Origin: Pseudonocardia broussonetiae
Lineage (GTDB): Bacteria > Actinomycetota > Actinomycetes > Mycobacteriales > Pseudonocardiaceae
Reading direction: 5' to 3'
NCBI RefSeq assembly: GCF_013155125.1
Contig: NZ_CP053564.1
Location: forward strand, 131,501-195,500
Length of the DNA: 64,000 nucleotides
Below are positions 26,045 through 35,139 of this stretch, in pieces. Under the pieces are notes generated by a model, which was not told the DNA's origin, searched no databases, and saw only the letters and a list, made by a program, of their open reading frames with translations. The translations under genes were made by a program, and so were the position numbers. How positions within the stretch are numbered: the first letter of the stretch is position 1; each line of letters opens with the position of its first letter.

Positions 26045-26875
26045 GTGGTCGCGATCCTGCTGGCGCTCGGCACCGCCCTCGCCTACGGCGTCGCGAACTA
26101 CCTCGCGCCGGTGCTGGGCCGCCGGATGCCGCTCGCGGCCGTCGCGCTGGGCAGCCAGGTCGCCGGGCTCGCCGTCTCGGTGCTGCTGACGCTCGGCGCC
26201 GATCTGACGATGACCGGCCCCGGCCTGGCCTACGCGGTGGTCGCCGGCGCGGCCAACTCCGGCGCGCTCGCCTGCTTCTACCGCGCGGGCCGCACCGGCA
26301 ACCTCAGCGTGCTGTCCCCCATCACGGCGAGCGGCGCCGTCGTGCCCGTCGTCGTGGGGCTGGTGGCGGGCGACCGGCCCGGCCCGTGGCAGCTCGTCGG
26401 CATCCCGGTGGTCCTGGTCGGGATCGTGCTGGCCGCCCGCCGCGGCGGGTCGAGCTCGGGCGGCCGCACCGAGGGCCTCGGCTGGGCCCTGGCCGCGGCC
26501 GTCCTGTTCGGCACGTTCCTCGCCACCTACGCCGGTGCGGCCGCCGACTCCTCGCCCGGAGCGCTGGTGTGGTCGCGCGTCGCGCTCGTCGTGACGACCG
26601 GGGTGGGGGTCGTGCTGCTGCGCGCCCCGGTCCGGGTGGGGGCGCGCGACGGCGCGCTCGTCCTCGTCCCCGGCCTGCTGCTGGCCCTGGGCACGTTCGC
26701 GTTCGGCGAGGCCACCCGCACCGGGCTGCTCAGCGTGGTCTCGGTGATCGCCACGCTCAACCCGGTCGTCACGGTCGTGCTCGCGTTCGTGCTGCTGCGC
26801 GAGCGGCCGTCCGGGCTGCAGCGGGCGGGTGCCGCGCTGGCGCTGGCCGGGATCGTGCTGCTCGCGTCGGGCTAG
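26045..26875 (+). CDS. EamA/DMT-type transporter
   Basis: 276 residues with ten predicted spans in two homologous EamA halves: LALGTALAYGVANYLAPVLG with SPITASGAVVPVVVGLVAGD (first half) and GWALAAAVLFGTFLATYAG with SVIATLNPVVTVVLAFVLLR (second half). Probably a drug/metabolite exporter of the inner membrane; substrate unknown. GTG 26045 is preferred because CATGAT (26033-26038) lies 6 nt upstream, consistent with a leaderless start; GTG 26027 would add six polar residues. The last codons form the first unit of an 18-bp tandem repeat. Confidence 0.8.
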   Translation: MVAILLALGTALAYGVANYLAPVLGRRMPLAAVALGSQVAGLAVSVLLTLGADLTMTGPGLAYAVVAGAANSGALACFYRAGRTGNLSVLSPITASGAVVPVVVGLVAGDRPGPWQLVGIPVVLVGIVLAARRGGSSSGGRTEGLGWALAAAVLFGTFLATYAGAAADSSPGALVWSRVALVVTTGVGVVLLRAPVRVGARDGALVLVPGLLLALGTFAFGEATRTGLLSVVSVIATLNPVVTVVLAFVLLRERPSGLQRAGAALALAGIVLLASG

Positions 26876-26925
26876 CTGCTCGCGTGGGGCCGGCTGCTCG
26901 CGTCGGGCCTGCTGCTCGCGTCGGG
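26860..26925 (+). repeat. 18-bp tandem repeat, four copies
   Basis: GCTCGCGTCGGG recurs at 26860, 26878 (one change), 26896 and 26914, exactly 18 bp apart. The first copy encodes the end of the EamA protein; the rest fill the gap to the convergent SCO1664-type gene. Probably replication slippage from the 3' end of the gene. Confidence 0.9.
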
Positions 26926-26930
26926 CGGGC

Positions 26931-27740
26931 TCAGAACGCCGGCCAGGGGATGGCCGGGCCGTACCCGGTGGGCTCCGGGAAGCGCGGCTCGGCGAGCAGG
27001 GCGTCGACGCGGGAGGACAGGGTGCGCACCTCGCGGCGCGTGACGTGCTCGCCCAGGACGTCGGCGAAGCTCCCGTCGAGCTCGGCGCGCAGCTTCTCCA
27101 GCGACTCGACGACGTCGCCGGGCAGCGGCTCGCCGACCCAGCCCCACAGGACCGTGCGCAGCTTGTCCTCGACGTGCAGCGTCAGGCCGTGGTCAACGCC
27201 GTAGAGGTACCCGTCGGTGCCGGCCAGCACATGCCCGCCCTTGCGGTCGGCGTTGTTGACGACGACGTCGAACGCCGCCATCCGCCGCAGCGCCGGGGTG
27301 TCGGCGTGCACGAGGACGGCGGGCTCGCCGCGGTCGCCGCGGGCGCGCAGCACGCCGATCCAGCCGTCGGGGACCTTCTTCGGCGAGCAGACGTCGACGA
27401 GCGCGCGCTCGTCGTCGGTGTCGACCCAGGCCTGCACCATCCCGGGGCCGAACGGGCCCTCGCGCAGCAGCGTCGGCGGCACGACGTCGAACCCGGCCGC
27501 CTCGGAGACCAGGTAGGAGCCGACCTCACGACCGGCGAGCGTGCCGTCGGGGAAGTCCCAGAGCGGGCGCTCGCCGCGGACCGGCTTGTAGACGCACTTC
27601 GCCTCGACCCCGTCGGCGCTGACCGTGCCGAACAGCGTGGCGTTGGAGGCGTCGACGAGGCGACCGGTGATCTCGATGCGGCCGTGGCGGAGCAGCTCCG
27701 GCACCGCCGGGTCGCGGGCCGAGGAGGAGGTTCCGGTCAC
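26931..27740 (-). CDS. SCO1664 family protein (kinase-like fold)
   Basis: 269 residues. KCVYKPVRGERPLWDFPDG resembles the ATP-binding lysine region of the PI3/4-kinase-like fold, and FDVVVNNADRKGGHVLAG with LYGVDHGLTLHVEDKLRTVL gives the DxxxxN and DHG-like catalytic segments. Family members are conserved across actinobacteria beside a DUF3090 protein and a histidine phosphatase, exactly as here; the function is unknown. GTG at 27740 lies 12 nt after the DUF3090 stop. Confidence 0.88.
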   Translation of the reverse strand: MTGTSSSARDPAVPELLRHGRIEITGRLVDASNATLFGTVSADGVEAKCVYKPVRGERPLWDFPDGTLAGREVGSYLVSEAAGFDVVPPTLLREGPFGPGMVQAWVDTDDERALVDVCSPKKVPDGWIGVLRARGDRGEPAVLVHADTPALRRMAAFDVVVNNADRKGGHVLAGTDGYLYGVDHGLTLHVEDKLRTVLWGWVGEPLPGDVVESLEKLRAELDGSFADVLGEHVTRREVRTLSSRVDALLAEPRFPEPTGYGPAIPWPAF

Positions 27741-27752
27741 CGAGGTGCGGCC

Positions 27753-28322
27753 TCAGTCGCCGGCGGGTGTGCGCTGGCGGTAGCCGTTGAGCCGCACGCA
27801 GACGTGACCTTCGGGGTCGAGGGCCTCGGCGCACAGCGGGCACGGCGGGCGCCCGGCGGAGACGACCTTCTCGGCGCGGTCGGCGAACGCCTGCGCCTGG
27901 GTCGGGGAGAGGAACACGCGCAGCGCGTCGGGGCCCTCGTCGGTGTCGTCGAGCACGACCGACTCGTCGACCTCCTCCTCGCTCACCGCGAGGAGCTCGA
28001 CGACGACCGACTTCGAGTCGGCGTCCCAGCCCAGGCCCATCGTGCCGACGCGGAACTCCTCCTCGAGCGGCACGGCGAGCGGGTCGAGGTCGGTGCCGTC
28101 GGCCGGGCCGGCGGGTCCGTCGTCGCCGAAGCGGCGGTTCACCTCCTCCAGGAGGGCGGCGATGCGCTCGGCGAGCACCGACACCTGCTGCTTCTCGAGG
28201 AGCACGCTGATCGTGCGCGAGTCCTCGATGGCCTGCAGGTAGAAGGAGCGGTCGCCGGGCTCGCCGACGGTCCCGGCGACGAAGCGCTCGGGCTGGCGGA
28301 AGACGTGGATGACGCGTGACAT
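27753..28322 (-). CDS. DUF3090 family protein
   Basis: 189 residues. VIHVFRQPERFVAGTVGEPG, FYLQAIEDSRTISVLLEKQQ and a C-terminal CPLCAEALDPEGHVCVRLNG (CxxC...C pattern, possible zinc site) characterise this actinobacterial family. Function unknown. It is the middle gene of the conserved trio; the ATG lies 46 nt after the phosphatase stop. The acidic centre (EEEVDESVVLDDTDEG) is soluble, with no membrane segment. Confidence 0.9.
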   Translation of the reverse strand: MSRVIHVFRQPERFVAGTVGEPGDRSFYLQAIEDSRTISVLLEKQQVSVLAERIAALLEEVNRRFGDDGPAGPADGTDLDPLAVPLEEEFRVGTMGLGWDADSKSVVVELLAVSEEEVDESVVLDDTDEGPDALRVFLSPTQAQAFADRAEKVVSAGRPPCPLCAEALDPEGHVCVRLNGYRQRTPAGD

Positions 28323-28368
28323 GGCCCCTCCAGAGTAGCCCCGCGCGTCACGGTCGGCACGCCGCGCG

Positions 28369-29067
28369 TCAGGTGGTCCCGCCCACCACGGCGTCGGAGC
28401 TGCGGGCGGCGGTGCGGCGGCGGCGCTTGGGGGCCGGCGGGACCAGCCCGGCGACGTCGCCACCGAGGTCGTTGACGCGCGCCACGAACGGCCGCGTCTC
28501 CGTGTAGTGCACGACGCTGATCGAGCAGGTGTCGACCATGATGCGCTGGAAGTTGTCGAGGTGCGTGGCCAGCGCGTCGGCCAGGACCGACTTGATGACG
28601 TCCCCGTGGCTGCACGCGAGCCAGACCGCCTGCGGCCCGTGCTCGGCCGCGATCCGCGCCCCGTGCCGGCGCACCGCGGCCACCGCCCGCGCCTGCATCG
28701 CCGCGAGGCCCTCGCCGTCGGGGAACACCGCGGCCGACGGGTGGCCCTGCACGACCTTCCAGAGCGGTTCCTTGCCGAGCTTCTTCAGCTCCGCGCCGGT
28801 CCAGGTGCCGTAGTCGACCTCGGCCAGGTCGGGCTCGGTGAGCGGGGTGAGCCCCCGGGCGGCCGCGAGCGGCGCCACGGTCTGCTCGCAGCGCAGCATG
28901 GGCGAGCAGACGATCTCGGCGATCGGCACGCCGTCGAGCCGGCCGACGACCTTCTCCGCCTGCCCGCGCCCGGTCTCGTCGAGCTCGACACCGGGGGTGC
29001 GGCCGGCCAGCACGCCGGCGGTGTTCGCCGAGGAGCGTCCGTGGCGCAGCAGGATCAGGGTGGTCAC
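28369..29067 (-). CDS. MSMEG_4193-type histidine phosphatase
   Basis: 232 residues. LILLRHGRSSANTAGVLAGR contains the catalytic RHG, LDETGRGQAEKVV and IVCSPMLRCEQTVAPLA are phosphoglycerate-mutase-like, and WLACSHGDVIKSVLADALA provides the second His. This subgroup accompanies DUF3090 and SCO1664 proteins in actinobacteria. GTG at 29067 is preceded 6 nt upstream by minus-strand TAGGGT (29074-29079): leaderless. The Lys/Arg-rich tail (PKRRRRTAAR) is unusual. Substrate unknown. Confidence 0.88.
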   Translation of the reverse strand: MTTLILLRHGRSSANTAGVLAGRTPGVELDETGRGQAEKVVGRLDGVPIAEIVCSPMLRCEQTVAPLAAARGLTPLTEPDLAEVDYGTWTGAELKKLGKEPLWKVVQGHPSAAVFPDGEGLAAMQARAVAAVRRHGARIAAEHGPQAVWLACSHGDVIKSVLADALATHLDNFQRIMVDTCSISVVHYTETRPFVARVNDLGGDVAGLVPPAPKRRRRTAARSSDAVVGGTT

Positions 29068-29124
29068 GGCTCGACCCTACGTGGCAGCGCGATCAGGGGG
29101 CCGGGCGCTCAGGTGCCCGGGCGC

Positions 29125-29946
29125 TCAGGTCGCCGCGAGGCGGCCGGTGCTCAGCGCCGCGAGCAGCAGCAGCCCCAGGCCCACGCGGTACCAGACGAAG
29201 ACGTAGACGCTGTGGCCCTCGACGTAGCGCAGCAGCCAGGCGATCGTCGCGTAGCCGACGCCGAACGCGATGACGGTCGCGACGATCATCTGCAGCACGC
29301 TCGGCCCGTCGCCGGCGAACACGTCGGGCAGCTGGAACAGGCCCGCCGCGAACACCGACGGGATGGCCAGCAGGAACGAGTAGCGGACGATCGCGGGACG
29401 TGTCATGCCCAGGAACAGGCCGGCGGTGATCGTGCCGCCGGAGCGCGAGACGCCCGGGATCAGCGCCATGGCCTGCGCGAACCCGAGCAGGATCCCGTCC
29501 TTCGGGGTGATCTTGCGCAGCTCGATCTGCTGGCGGCCGACGCGCTCGGCGAGCCCCAGCAGCAGGCCGAAGACGATCAGCGTCGTCGCCACCAGCCAGA
29601 GGTTGCGGCCCACGGTCTGGATCTGGTCCTCGAACAGCAGCCCCAGCACGGCGATCGGGATGGTGCCGATGATCACCAGCCAGGCGATCTTGTAGTCGTC
29701 GGTGATCCGCACCATCGGCGTCGAGAAGCCCCGCCACCACACCGCGACCAGGTGCCCGATGTCCTTGGCGAAGTAGACGACCACGGCGAGCTCCGTGCCG
29801 AGCTGCGTCACCGCGGTGAACGCGGCGCCCGCGTCGCGGCCGAAGAACACCTCGGACGTGATCCGCAGGTGGGCGGACGAGGAGATCGGGAGGAACTCCG
29901 TCAACCCCTGCACCAGTCCGAGTACGAGAACTTCGAGCCACGTCAC
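29125..29946 (-). CDS. uppP: Undecaprenyl-diphosphatase
   Basis: 273 residues, membrane protein with eight predicted spans. [20 protein letters not shown] and [20 protein letters not shown] are the two catalytic blocks of the BacA/UppP family, containing the conserved Glu, Ser and Arg residues. Recycles undecaprenyl diphosphate to the monophosphate carrier used in cell-wall synthesis; overproduction gives bacitracin resistance in other bacteria. GTG 29946 has minus-strand TACGGT 8 nt upstream. Divergent from the aldo/keto reductase. Confidence 0.94.
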   Translation of the reverse strand: MTWLEVLVLGLVQGLTEFLPISSSAHLRITSEVFFGRDAGAAFTAVTQLGTELAVVVYFAKDIGHLVAVWWRGFSTPMVRITDDYKIAWLVIIGTIPIAVLGLLFEDQIQTVGRNLWLVATTLIVFGLLLGLAERVGRQQIELRKITPKDGILLGFAQAMALIPGVSRSGGTITAGLFLGMTRPAIVRYSFLLAIPSVFAAGLFQLPDVFAGDGPSVLQMIVATVIAFGVGYATIAWLLRYVEGHSVYVFVWYRVGLGLLLLAALSTGRLAAT

Positions 29947-29998
29947 GTCGAGCGACCGTACTGGGGCCGGTGATCGACCCCGCCGTAGGCTCCCCGCC

Positions 29999-30943
29999 GT
30001 GCAGAGGCGACGGGTGGGCAGCAGCGGGCTGGAGGTCTCGCGCATCGGCCTGGGCACCCTGACCTGGGGCGCCGACACCGACCTCGAGGCCGCGACCGCG
30101 CAGCTCACCGCGTTCGTCGACGCCGGCGGCTCGCTGGTCGAGACCGCCGACGGCTACGGCGACGGCCTCGCGCAGGAGACGCTCGGCGCCGTGCTCGCGG
30201 CGTCGGTGCCGCGCGAGTACCTCGTGATCGCCGGGCGCGCGACGCTGCCCGGCGGCCCGCTCGGCGACAGCGCCGCCCGCGGCGCCCTGCTCACCGGCCT
30301 GGACGCCACCCTCAAGCGCCTGGGCACCGACCACCTGGACCTCTGGCAGCTCCCGGCCTGGGACGCCACCGTGCCGCTCGACGAGACGCTCTCGGCGGTG
30401 CAGGTCGCCGTCCTGTCGGGCAAGGCCCGCTACGCCGGGCTCGTCGCGCCGCGCGGCTGGCAGCTCGCCACGGTCGCCGAGCGGGGGCGCGCGCTGGGCG
30501 CGATCACGGTGCCGGTGTCGGCGCAGGTCGAGTACTCGCTGCTGGCCCGCGACGTCGAGGCCGAGCTCGTGCCGGCCGCGGTGCACCACGGCGTCGGGCT
30601 GCTGGCCTGGGCGCCGCTCGGGCGCGGGGTGCTCACCGGCAAGTACGCCGACGGCACTCCCGCCGACTCGCGCGGCGCCTCGGCGACGCTCGCCCCCTAC
30701 GTCGAGGCGCGGCGCAACGAGCGCTCCGCGCGGATCGTGCAGGCCGTGCTCACCGCCGCCGACGGGCTGGGGACCTCGCCGCTCGCCGTCGCGCTGGCGT
30801 GGGTGCGCGACCTGCCGGGCGTCGCCTCGGCGGTGGTCGGGGCCCGCGACGCCGCGCAGCTCGCCGCGTCGATGGCCACGGAGTCGGTGACGCTGCCCGC
30901 GGAGATCCGCGCCGCCCTCGACGACGTGAGCACGCCCGGCTGA
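29999..30943 (+). CDS. Aldo/keto reductase
   Basis: 314 residues. [20 protein letters not shown] is the usual N-terminal block; [20 protein letters not shown] has the catalytic Asp and Tyr (the first Asp of DTAxxYG is Glu here). [18 protein letters not shown] has Gln where the catalytic His is often found, and [16 protein letters not shown] follows. It fits the AKR11/12-like group, but the changes suggest an atypical active site. TAGGCT (29986-29991) is 7 nt before GTG 29999, so the mRNA is leaderless. Confidence 0.85.
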   Translation: MQRRRVGSSGLEVSRIGLGTLTWGADTDLEAATAQLTAFVDAGGSLVETADGYGDGLAQETLGAVLAASVPREYLVIAGRATLPGGPLGDSAARGALLTGLDATLKRLGTDHLDLWQLPAWDATVPLDETLSAVQVAVLSGKARYAGLVAPRGWQLATVAERGRALGAITVPVSAQVEYSLLARDVEAELVPAAVHHGVGLLAWAPLGRGVLTGKYADGTPADSRGASATLAPYVEARRNERSARIVQAVLTAADGLGTSPLAVALAWVRDLPGVASAVVGARDAAQLAASMATESVTLPAEIRAALDDVSTPG

Positions 30944-31053
30944 ACTGGTCCGGCCGCAGGGGTCGCCGAGGGACCTGGCACCGCGTCCGCGCCGCGCCTA
31001 TCGTGTGGGGCCAGTCGCCGCTCGGTGCGGCGCGGCGAACTGCGGAGGTGCCG

Positions 31054-31293
31054 GTGGCCCGGAGCACGACCACCACCGACGTCGAGGGGGACGCGGTCGA
31101 CGGGGAGTGGGAGTACCGCCCGATCGACATCCCCGGGGACGTCTCCCGGGTGACGGCGGCGGTGCGGCTCGCTATCCAGGCGGAGTTCGGGGGCTGGGAG
31201 CTGTCCCGCGTCCGGCTCTACCCCGGCGGCGTGCGCAAGGTGACCCTGCGCCGCAAGCGCAGCAACCGGATGCTCCCCGAGATCTCCTTCTAG
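31054..31293 (+). CDS. DUF5703 family small protein
   Basis: 79 residues: a short Thr/Asp-rich N-terminus, then EWEYRPIDIPGDVSRVTAAV, FGGWELSRVRLYPGGVRKVT and LRRKRSNRMLPEISF. This small actinobacterial family usually sits beside aldo/keto reductase and M20 peptidase genes, as it does here; the function is unknown. GTG 31054 is chosen for the GGAGGTG site upstream; TATCGT near 31000 is a likely -10. The last 4 nt overlap the end of the opposite quinone reductase gene. Confidence 0.82.
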   Translation: MARSTTTTDVEGDAVDGEWEYRPIDIPGDVSRVTAAVRLAIQAEFGGWELSRVRLYPGGVRKVTLRRKRSNRMLPEISF

Positions 31294-32273
31294 GCCGGTA
31301 CTAGCACGACCTTCCCCGTGGTCCCCCGCGAGCCCAGCAGCCGCAGCGCCTCGGGCGCCTGGTCCAGCGGCAGCTCCGCGCTGACCAGCGGGTCGATCGC
31401 GCGGCGCGCCCAGAGGTCCTCGATGACGCCCTGCCACTCGTCGATCCGCTCCGGGGCCATCGTGCGGTAGAAGCCCCAGTGCACGCCCACGACCTCGTAG
31501 TTCTTGACCAGGACGTGGTTGGTGGGGGCGTCGGCGATGCGCCCGCCCGCGAACCCGATGACCAGGATCCGGCCCTCGAACGCGACGACCCGGCGCGAGA
31601 GGTCGAAGATGTCGCCGCCGACCGGGTCGAAGACCACGTCGGCCCCGCGGCCCCCCGTCAGCTCCTTGACGCGCGCGACGACGTCCTCGGACGCGTAGTC
31701 GACGACGTCGTCGGCCCCCAGACCGCGCACCACGTCGCACTTCGCCGGGCCGCCCGCGGTGCCGATGACGCGGGCGCCCAGCGCCTTCCCGATCTGCACC
31801 GCCGCACTGCCGACGCCGCCGGCCGCCGCGTGCACCAGCAGGGTCTCCCCCGCCCGCAGCCGCCCGCGCTGCACCAGCGCGCAGACGCCCGTCTGGTAGG
31901 TGACGAACAGCCCGGCGGCCTGCCCGGCCGTCATCCCCTCGGGCCACGCCATCGTCGACGCCGCGTCGAGGACGGCCAGCTCGGCGTACCCGCCGCGGCC
32001 GACCGGTGGGGTGCCGAGGACGCGGTCGCCGACCGCGGCACGCGCCCCCTCCCCCGCCGCGACGACCTCGCCCGCGATCTCCAGCCCGGGCGTGAACGGC
32101 AGCTCCGGGCGCTCCTGGTACTTCCCCTGGCACACGAGGATGTCGGGGAAGTTGCAGGCCACGGCGTGCACGCGCACGAGCACCTGCCCCGGCCCGGGCT
32201 CCGGGTCGGGCAGCTCGCCGAACTCCAGGACGTCCGACGGGTTGCCCAGGCGTGAGACCTGCCAGCCCTTCAC
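31290..32273 (-). CDS. NADPH:quinone oxidoreductase-like zinc-free MDR protein
   Basis: 327 residues. An N-terminal GroES-like domain (PDPEPGPGQVLVRVHAVACN, FTPGLEIAGEVVAAGEGARA) and a Rossmann domain (LLVHAAAGGVGSAAVQIGKA, ADVVFDPVGGDIFDLSRRVV) place it with QorA-type medium-chain reductases. No catalytic zinc ligands are apparent. Reduces quinones or enones with NADPH. GTG overlaps the upstream SDR stop (GTGA), so it is co-translated with the SDR and M20 genes. Confidence 0.88.
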   Translation of the reverse strand: MKGWQVSRLGNPSDVLEFGELPDPEPGPGQVLVRVHAVACNFPDILVCQGKYQERPELPFTPGLEIAGEVVAAGEGARAAVGDRVLGTPPVGRGGYAELAVLDAASTMAWPEGMTAGQAAGLFVTYQTGVCALVQRGRLRAGETLLVHAAAGGVGSAAVQIGKALGARVIGTAGGPAKCDVVRGLGADDVVDYASEDVVARVKELTGGRGADVVFDPVGGDIFDLSRRVVAFEGRILVIGFAGGRIADAPTNHVLVKNYEVVGVHWGFYRTMAPERIDEWQGVIEDLWARRAIDPLVSAELPLDQAPEALRLLGSRGTTGKVVLVPA

Positions 32274-33043
32274 CGGTGGTCCTCCCACGTGACGGCGGGC
32301 GGCGCGCCGGCGCCCTTCGGACCGGGCACCCCGCGGAAGCCGTAGGGCGCGGGCTCGCGGCCGGGCTGGACGAACCAGCACTCGCCGGCCTCCGCGCGGT
32401 CGAGGATCGCCTCCACGGCGTCGGCGACGTCGTCGGCCGTGAGCAGCGGGAAGTCGCCGAACTGGTCCTTCGCGTGCGCGATCAGCGGGGTGTCGGCGAA
32501 CCCGGGGCACAGCGCGGCGACGCGGATGCCCTCGCCGGCCAGCGTGGGCGCGACCGACCGGACGTAGCCGACGACGGCGTGCTTGGTGAGCGTGTAGATC
32601 GGGTCGCCGGGCATCGGCACCAGGCCGGCCAGCGACGACGTCGCGATGATCGTGCCGCCGCCGCTGCGGCGCAGTGCCGGCACCGCGGCGGCCAGGCCGA
32701 ACACCACGTGGTCGACGTTGACGCCCATGATCTTGCGGTAGGCCTCGACGTCGAGGTGCTCGATGCCGGACTGGCCCGCGGTGGTGCCCGCGTTGAGGAA
32801 GGCGATGTCGAGGCCGCCGAAGTGGTCCTCCACCTCCTCCACGACGCGGCCGATCACCTCGGGGTCGGTGACGTCGGCGGGCACGGCGAGCCCGCCGATC
32901 TCCGCGACGAGCTCGCGGGCGCGCGCCTCGTCGCGGTCGACCACCGCCACCCCGACGCCGGCCGCGGTGAGCCGCCGCGCCACCGCCGCCCCGATGCCCG
33001 ACGCCCCGCCGGTGACCAGCGCGCTCTTGCCGTTGAGATCCAT
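32270..33043 (-). CDS. SDR family oxidoreductase
   Basis: 257 residues. GKSALVTGGASGIGAAVARR is the dinucleotide-binding TGxxxGIG, IAFLNAGTTAG the NAG motif, TIIATSSLAG the catalytic Ser and YTLTKHAVVGYV the YxxxK pair. Classical short-chain dehydrogenase; the Asp after the second strand (VVDRDEA) favours NAD. The ATG shares one base with the stop of the M20 gene (TGATG) and its stop overlaps the quinone reductase, giving a tight three-gene operon. Substrate unknown. Confidence 0.88.
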   Translation of the reverse strand: MDLNGKSALVTGGASGIGAAVARRLTAAGVGVAVVDRDEARARELVAEIGGLAVPADVTDPEVIGRVVEEVEDHFGGLDIAFLNAGTTAGQSGIEHLDVEAYRKIMGVNVDHVVFGLAAAVPALRRSGGGTIIATSSLAGLVPMPGDPIYTLTKHAVVGYVRSVAPTLAGEGIRVAALCPGFADTPLIAHAKDQFGDFPLLTADDVADAVEAILDRAEAGECWFVQPGREPAPYGFRGVPGPKGAGAPPAVTWEDHR

Positions 33044-34353
33044 CACGAGTTCCTCAGGAAGGTGTCGAGTACGCGGGTGCCGAACTCGAGCGCGTCGACC
33101 GGGACGCGCTCGTCGATGCCGTGGAACAGCGACGCGAAGTCGAGGTCCGGGGGCAGCCGCAGCGGGGCGAAGCCGAAGCAGGCCATGCCCAGCTCGGCGA
33201 AGGCCTTGGCGTCGGTGCCGCCGGAGAGCATGTACGGCACGGTGGCCGCCGTCGGGTCCTCGGTGCGCAGCGCGGCGGCCATCGCGTCGGTGAGCGGGCC
33301 GCCGAACGGGGTCTCGACGGGCGGCAGGTCGGTGACCCAGCTGCGCGTGACGTCCGGGCCCAGCAGCTCGTCGACCTCGCGCAGGAACGCCTCCTGGCGC
33401 CCCGGCAGCACCCGGCAGTCGACGACCGCCTCGGCCGTGGAGGGGATGACGTTGGCCTTGTAGCCGGCCTTGAGCATCGTGGGGTTGGCCGTGTCGCGGA
33501 TGGTGGCGCCCACGATCCGCGAGAGCGGCCCGAGCTTGGCGAGCGAGCCCTCCAGGTCGTCCTCGGGGAACTCCAGCCCGGTGAGCTCGGACATCTGCTC
33601 GAGGAACGCCCGGACCGTGTCGGTGATCGTCAGCGGGAACGTGTGGTTGCCCAGCCGCGCGACCGCCTCGGCCACCTTCGTGACGGCGTTGTCGTCGTGC
33701 AGGAACGACCCGTGCCCCGGCTTCCCCTTCGCCTGCAGCCGCATCCAGGCGATGCCCTTCTCGGCCGCCTCGATGAGGTAGACGCGGCGGTCCTCGGCGA
33801 GGGTGAGGGAGAACCCGCCCACCTCGCCGACGGCCTCGGTGCAGCCCTCGAACAGGTCGGGCCGGTGCTCGGTGAGCCAGTGCGACCCGTACGCGCCGCC
33901 GGCCTCCTCGTCGGCGAGGAAGGCGAACACGATGTCGCGCGGGGGCACCACGCCCTCCCGCTTGAAGCGGCGGGCGACGGCGATCGTCATCGCCACCATG
34001 TCCTTCATGTCGACGGCGCCGCGCCCCCACACGTAGCCGTCCTGCACCGCCCCGGAGAACGGGTGCACCGACCACTCCGACGGCTCGGCGGGCACGACGT
34101 CGAGGTGGCCGTGGACCAGCAGCGCGCCGCGGGAGGGGTCGGCCCCGGGCAGGCGGCAGAACACGTTGTCGCGCCGCGGCGCCCCGGACTCGACCACCTC
34201 GGTCTCGAAGCCCACCTCGGCGAGCTTGGCGGCCACGTACTCGGCGGCCTCGCGCTCGCCGGTGACGGTGTCGGGGTCGCCGGTGTTGGTGGTGTCGATC
34301 CGGATGAGGTCGGAACAGAGCTCGACGACCTCGTCGACGGCGGAGTTGGTCAC
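33043..34353 (-). CDS. M20 family metallopeptidase
   Basis: 436 residues. Metal ligands are in LLVHGHLDVVPA (His, Asp), WGRGAVDMKDMV (bridging Asp), FLADEEAGG (catalytic Glu pair) and LSGGTDAKAFAELG. The inserted dimerisation domain spans roughly 190-310 (KPGHGSFLHDDNAVTKVAEA). Cytosolic di-zinc dipeptidase, deacetylase or acylaminoacid hydrolase; specificity cannot be read. First gene of the M20-SDR-quinone reductase operon and divergent from the response regulator. Confidence 0.9.
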   Translation of the reverse strand: MTNSAVDEVVELCSDLIRIDTTNTGDPDTVTGEREAAEYVAAKLAEVGFETEVVESGAPRRDNVFCRLPGADPSRGALLVHGHLDVVPAEPSEWSVHPFSGAVQDGYVWGRGAVDMKDMVAMTIAVARRFKREGVVPPRDIVFAFLADEEAGGAYGSHWLTEHRPDLFEGCTEAVGEVGGFSLTLAEDRRVYLIEAAEKGIAWMRLQAKGKPGHGSFLHDDNAVTKVAEAVARLGNHTFPLTITDTVRAFLEQMSELTGLEFPEDDLEGSLAKLGPLSRIVGATIRDTANPTMLKAGYKANVIPSTAEAVVDCRVLPGRQEAFLREVDELLGPDVTRSWVTDLPPVETPFGGPLTDAMAAALRTEDPTAATVPYMLSGGTDAKAFAELGMACFGFAPLRLPPDLDFASLFHGIDERVPVDALEFGTRVLDTFLRNS

Positions 34354-34418
34354 GCGGACTTCCTACCACCGCACCCCGACCGCCCACCGCACCCGCATCA
34401 CGGCCGTACGCTCGCGGC

Positions 34419-35108
34419 ATGGCCCGGCTGCTCGTGGTGGAGGACGACGAGACCATCGGCACGGTGCTGGACTCCAGCCTGCGGGCCCACGGCCACGAGG
34501 TGTCCTGGACGCGCACCGGCCGCGGCGCGCTGGCCGCGGCCGCCGGGCACGACCCCGACCTGGTGCTGCTCGACCTCGGCCTCCCCGACCTCGACGGCGT
34601 CGAGGTCTGCCGCCGCCTGCGCGTGCAGCTGCCCGGCGCCGTGCTCGTGGTGCTGACCGCGCGCACCGACGAGATGGACGTCGTCGTCGGGCTGGAGGCG
34701 GGCGCCGACGACTACCTCACCAAGCCCCTGCGCCTCGACGAGCTCCGCGCCCGCATCCGCGCGCACCTGCGCCGCGGCGGACCGGCGTCGTCGTCGCGGG
34801 GCACCGTCGAGCTCGGCGCGCTGTTCCTCGACCTCGCGGGCCGCCGCGTCACGGTGGCGGGCGCGGAGGTGTCGCTGCGCGCCAGGGAGTTCGACCTGCT
34901 CGCCCGGCTCGCCGCCGACGCCGGGCACGCCGTCAGCCGGGAGACCCTGATGAGCGACGTGTGGGACGTCAACTGGTTCGGCTCGACGAAGACGCTCGAC
35001 ATGCACATCGCGGCACTGCGCCGGCACCTGGGCGCGACGGGGGCGCGGGGCCTGCCGGAGATCGTCACGCTGCGCGGCCACGGCTACCGGTTGGACCCGC
35101 CGACCTAG
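34419..35108 (+). CDS. OmpR-family response regulator
   Basis: 229 residues. The receiver domain has LVVEDDE (acidic pair), LVLLDLGLPDLDG with the phosphoacceptor Asp, VVLTARTDE and DDYLTKPLRLDEL. The C-terminal winged helix contains SLRAREFDLLARLAADAGHA and LDMHIAALRRHLG...VTLRGHGYRL. TACGCT (34407-34412) lies 6 nt before ATG: leaderless. Its likely partner kinase is 3.7 kb downstream (38807), separated by the helicase and ATP-grasp genes on the same strand. Confidence 0.93.
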   Translation: MARLLVVEDDETIGTVLDSSLRAHGHEVSWTRTGRGALAAAAGHDPDLVLLDLGLPDLDGVEVCRRLRVQLPGAVLVVLTARTDEMDVVVGLEAGADDYLTKPLRLDELRARIRAHLRRGGPASSSRGTVELGALFLDLAGRRVTVAGAEVSLRAREFDLLARLAADAGHAVSRETLMSDVWDVNWFGSTKTLDMHIAALRRHLGATGARGLPEIVTLRGHGYRLDPPT

Positions 35109-35110
35109 CC

Positions 35111-35122
35111 GGAATGCATTCC
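35111..35122. promoter_or_regulatory. Palindrome in the HelD-like promoter
   Basis: GGAATGCATTCC is a perfect 12-nt palindrome just upstream of TATTCT (35129-35134), which is 5 nt before the ATG at 35140. A further GAATGCA follows at the start codon. It lies immediately after the response-regulator stop and could be that regulator's binding site. Confidence 0.5.
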
Positions 35123-35139
35123 CGGCGCTATTCTTGTGA

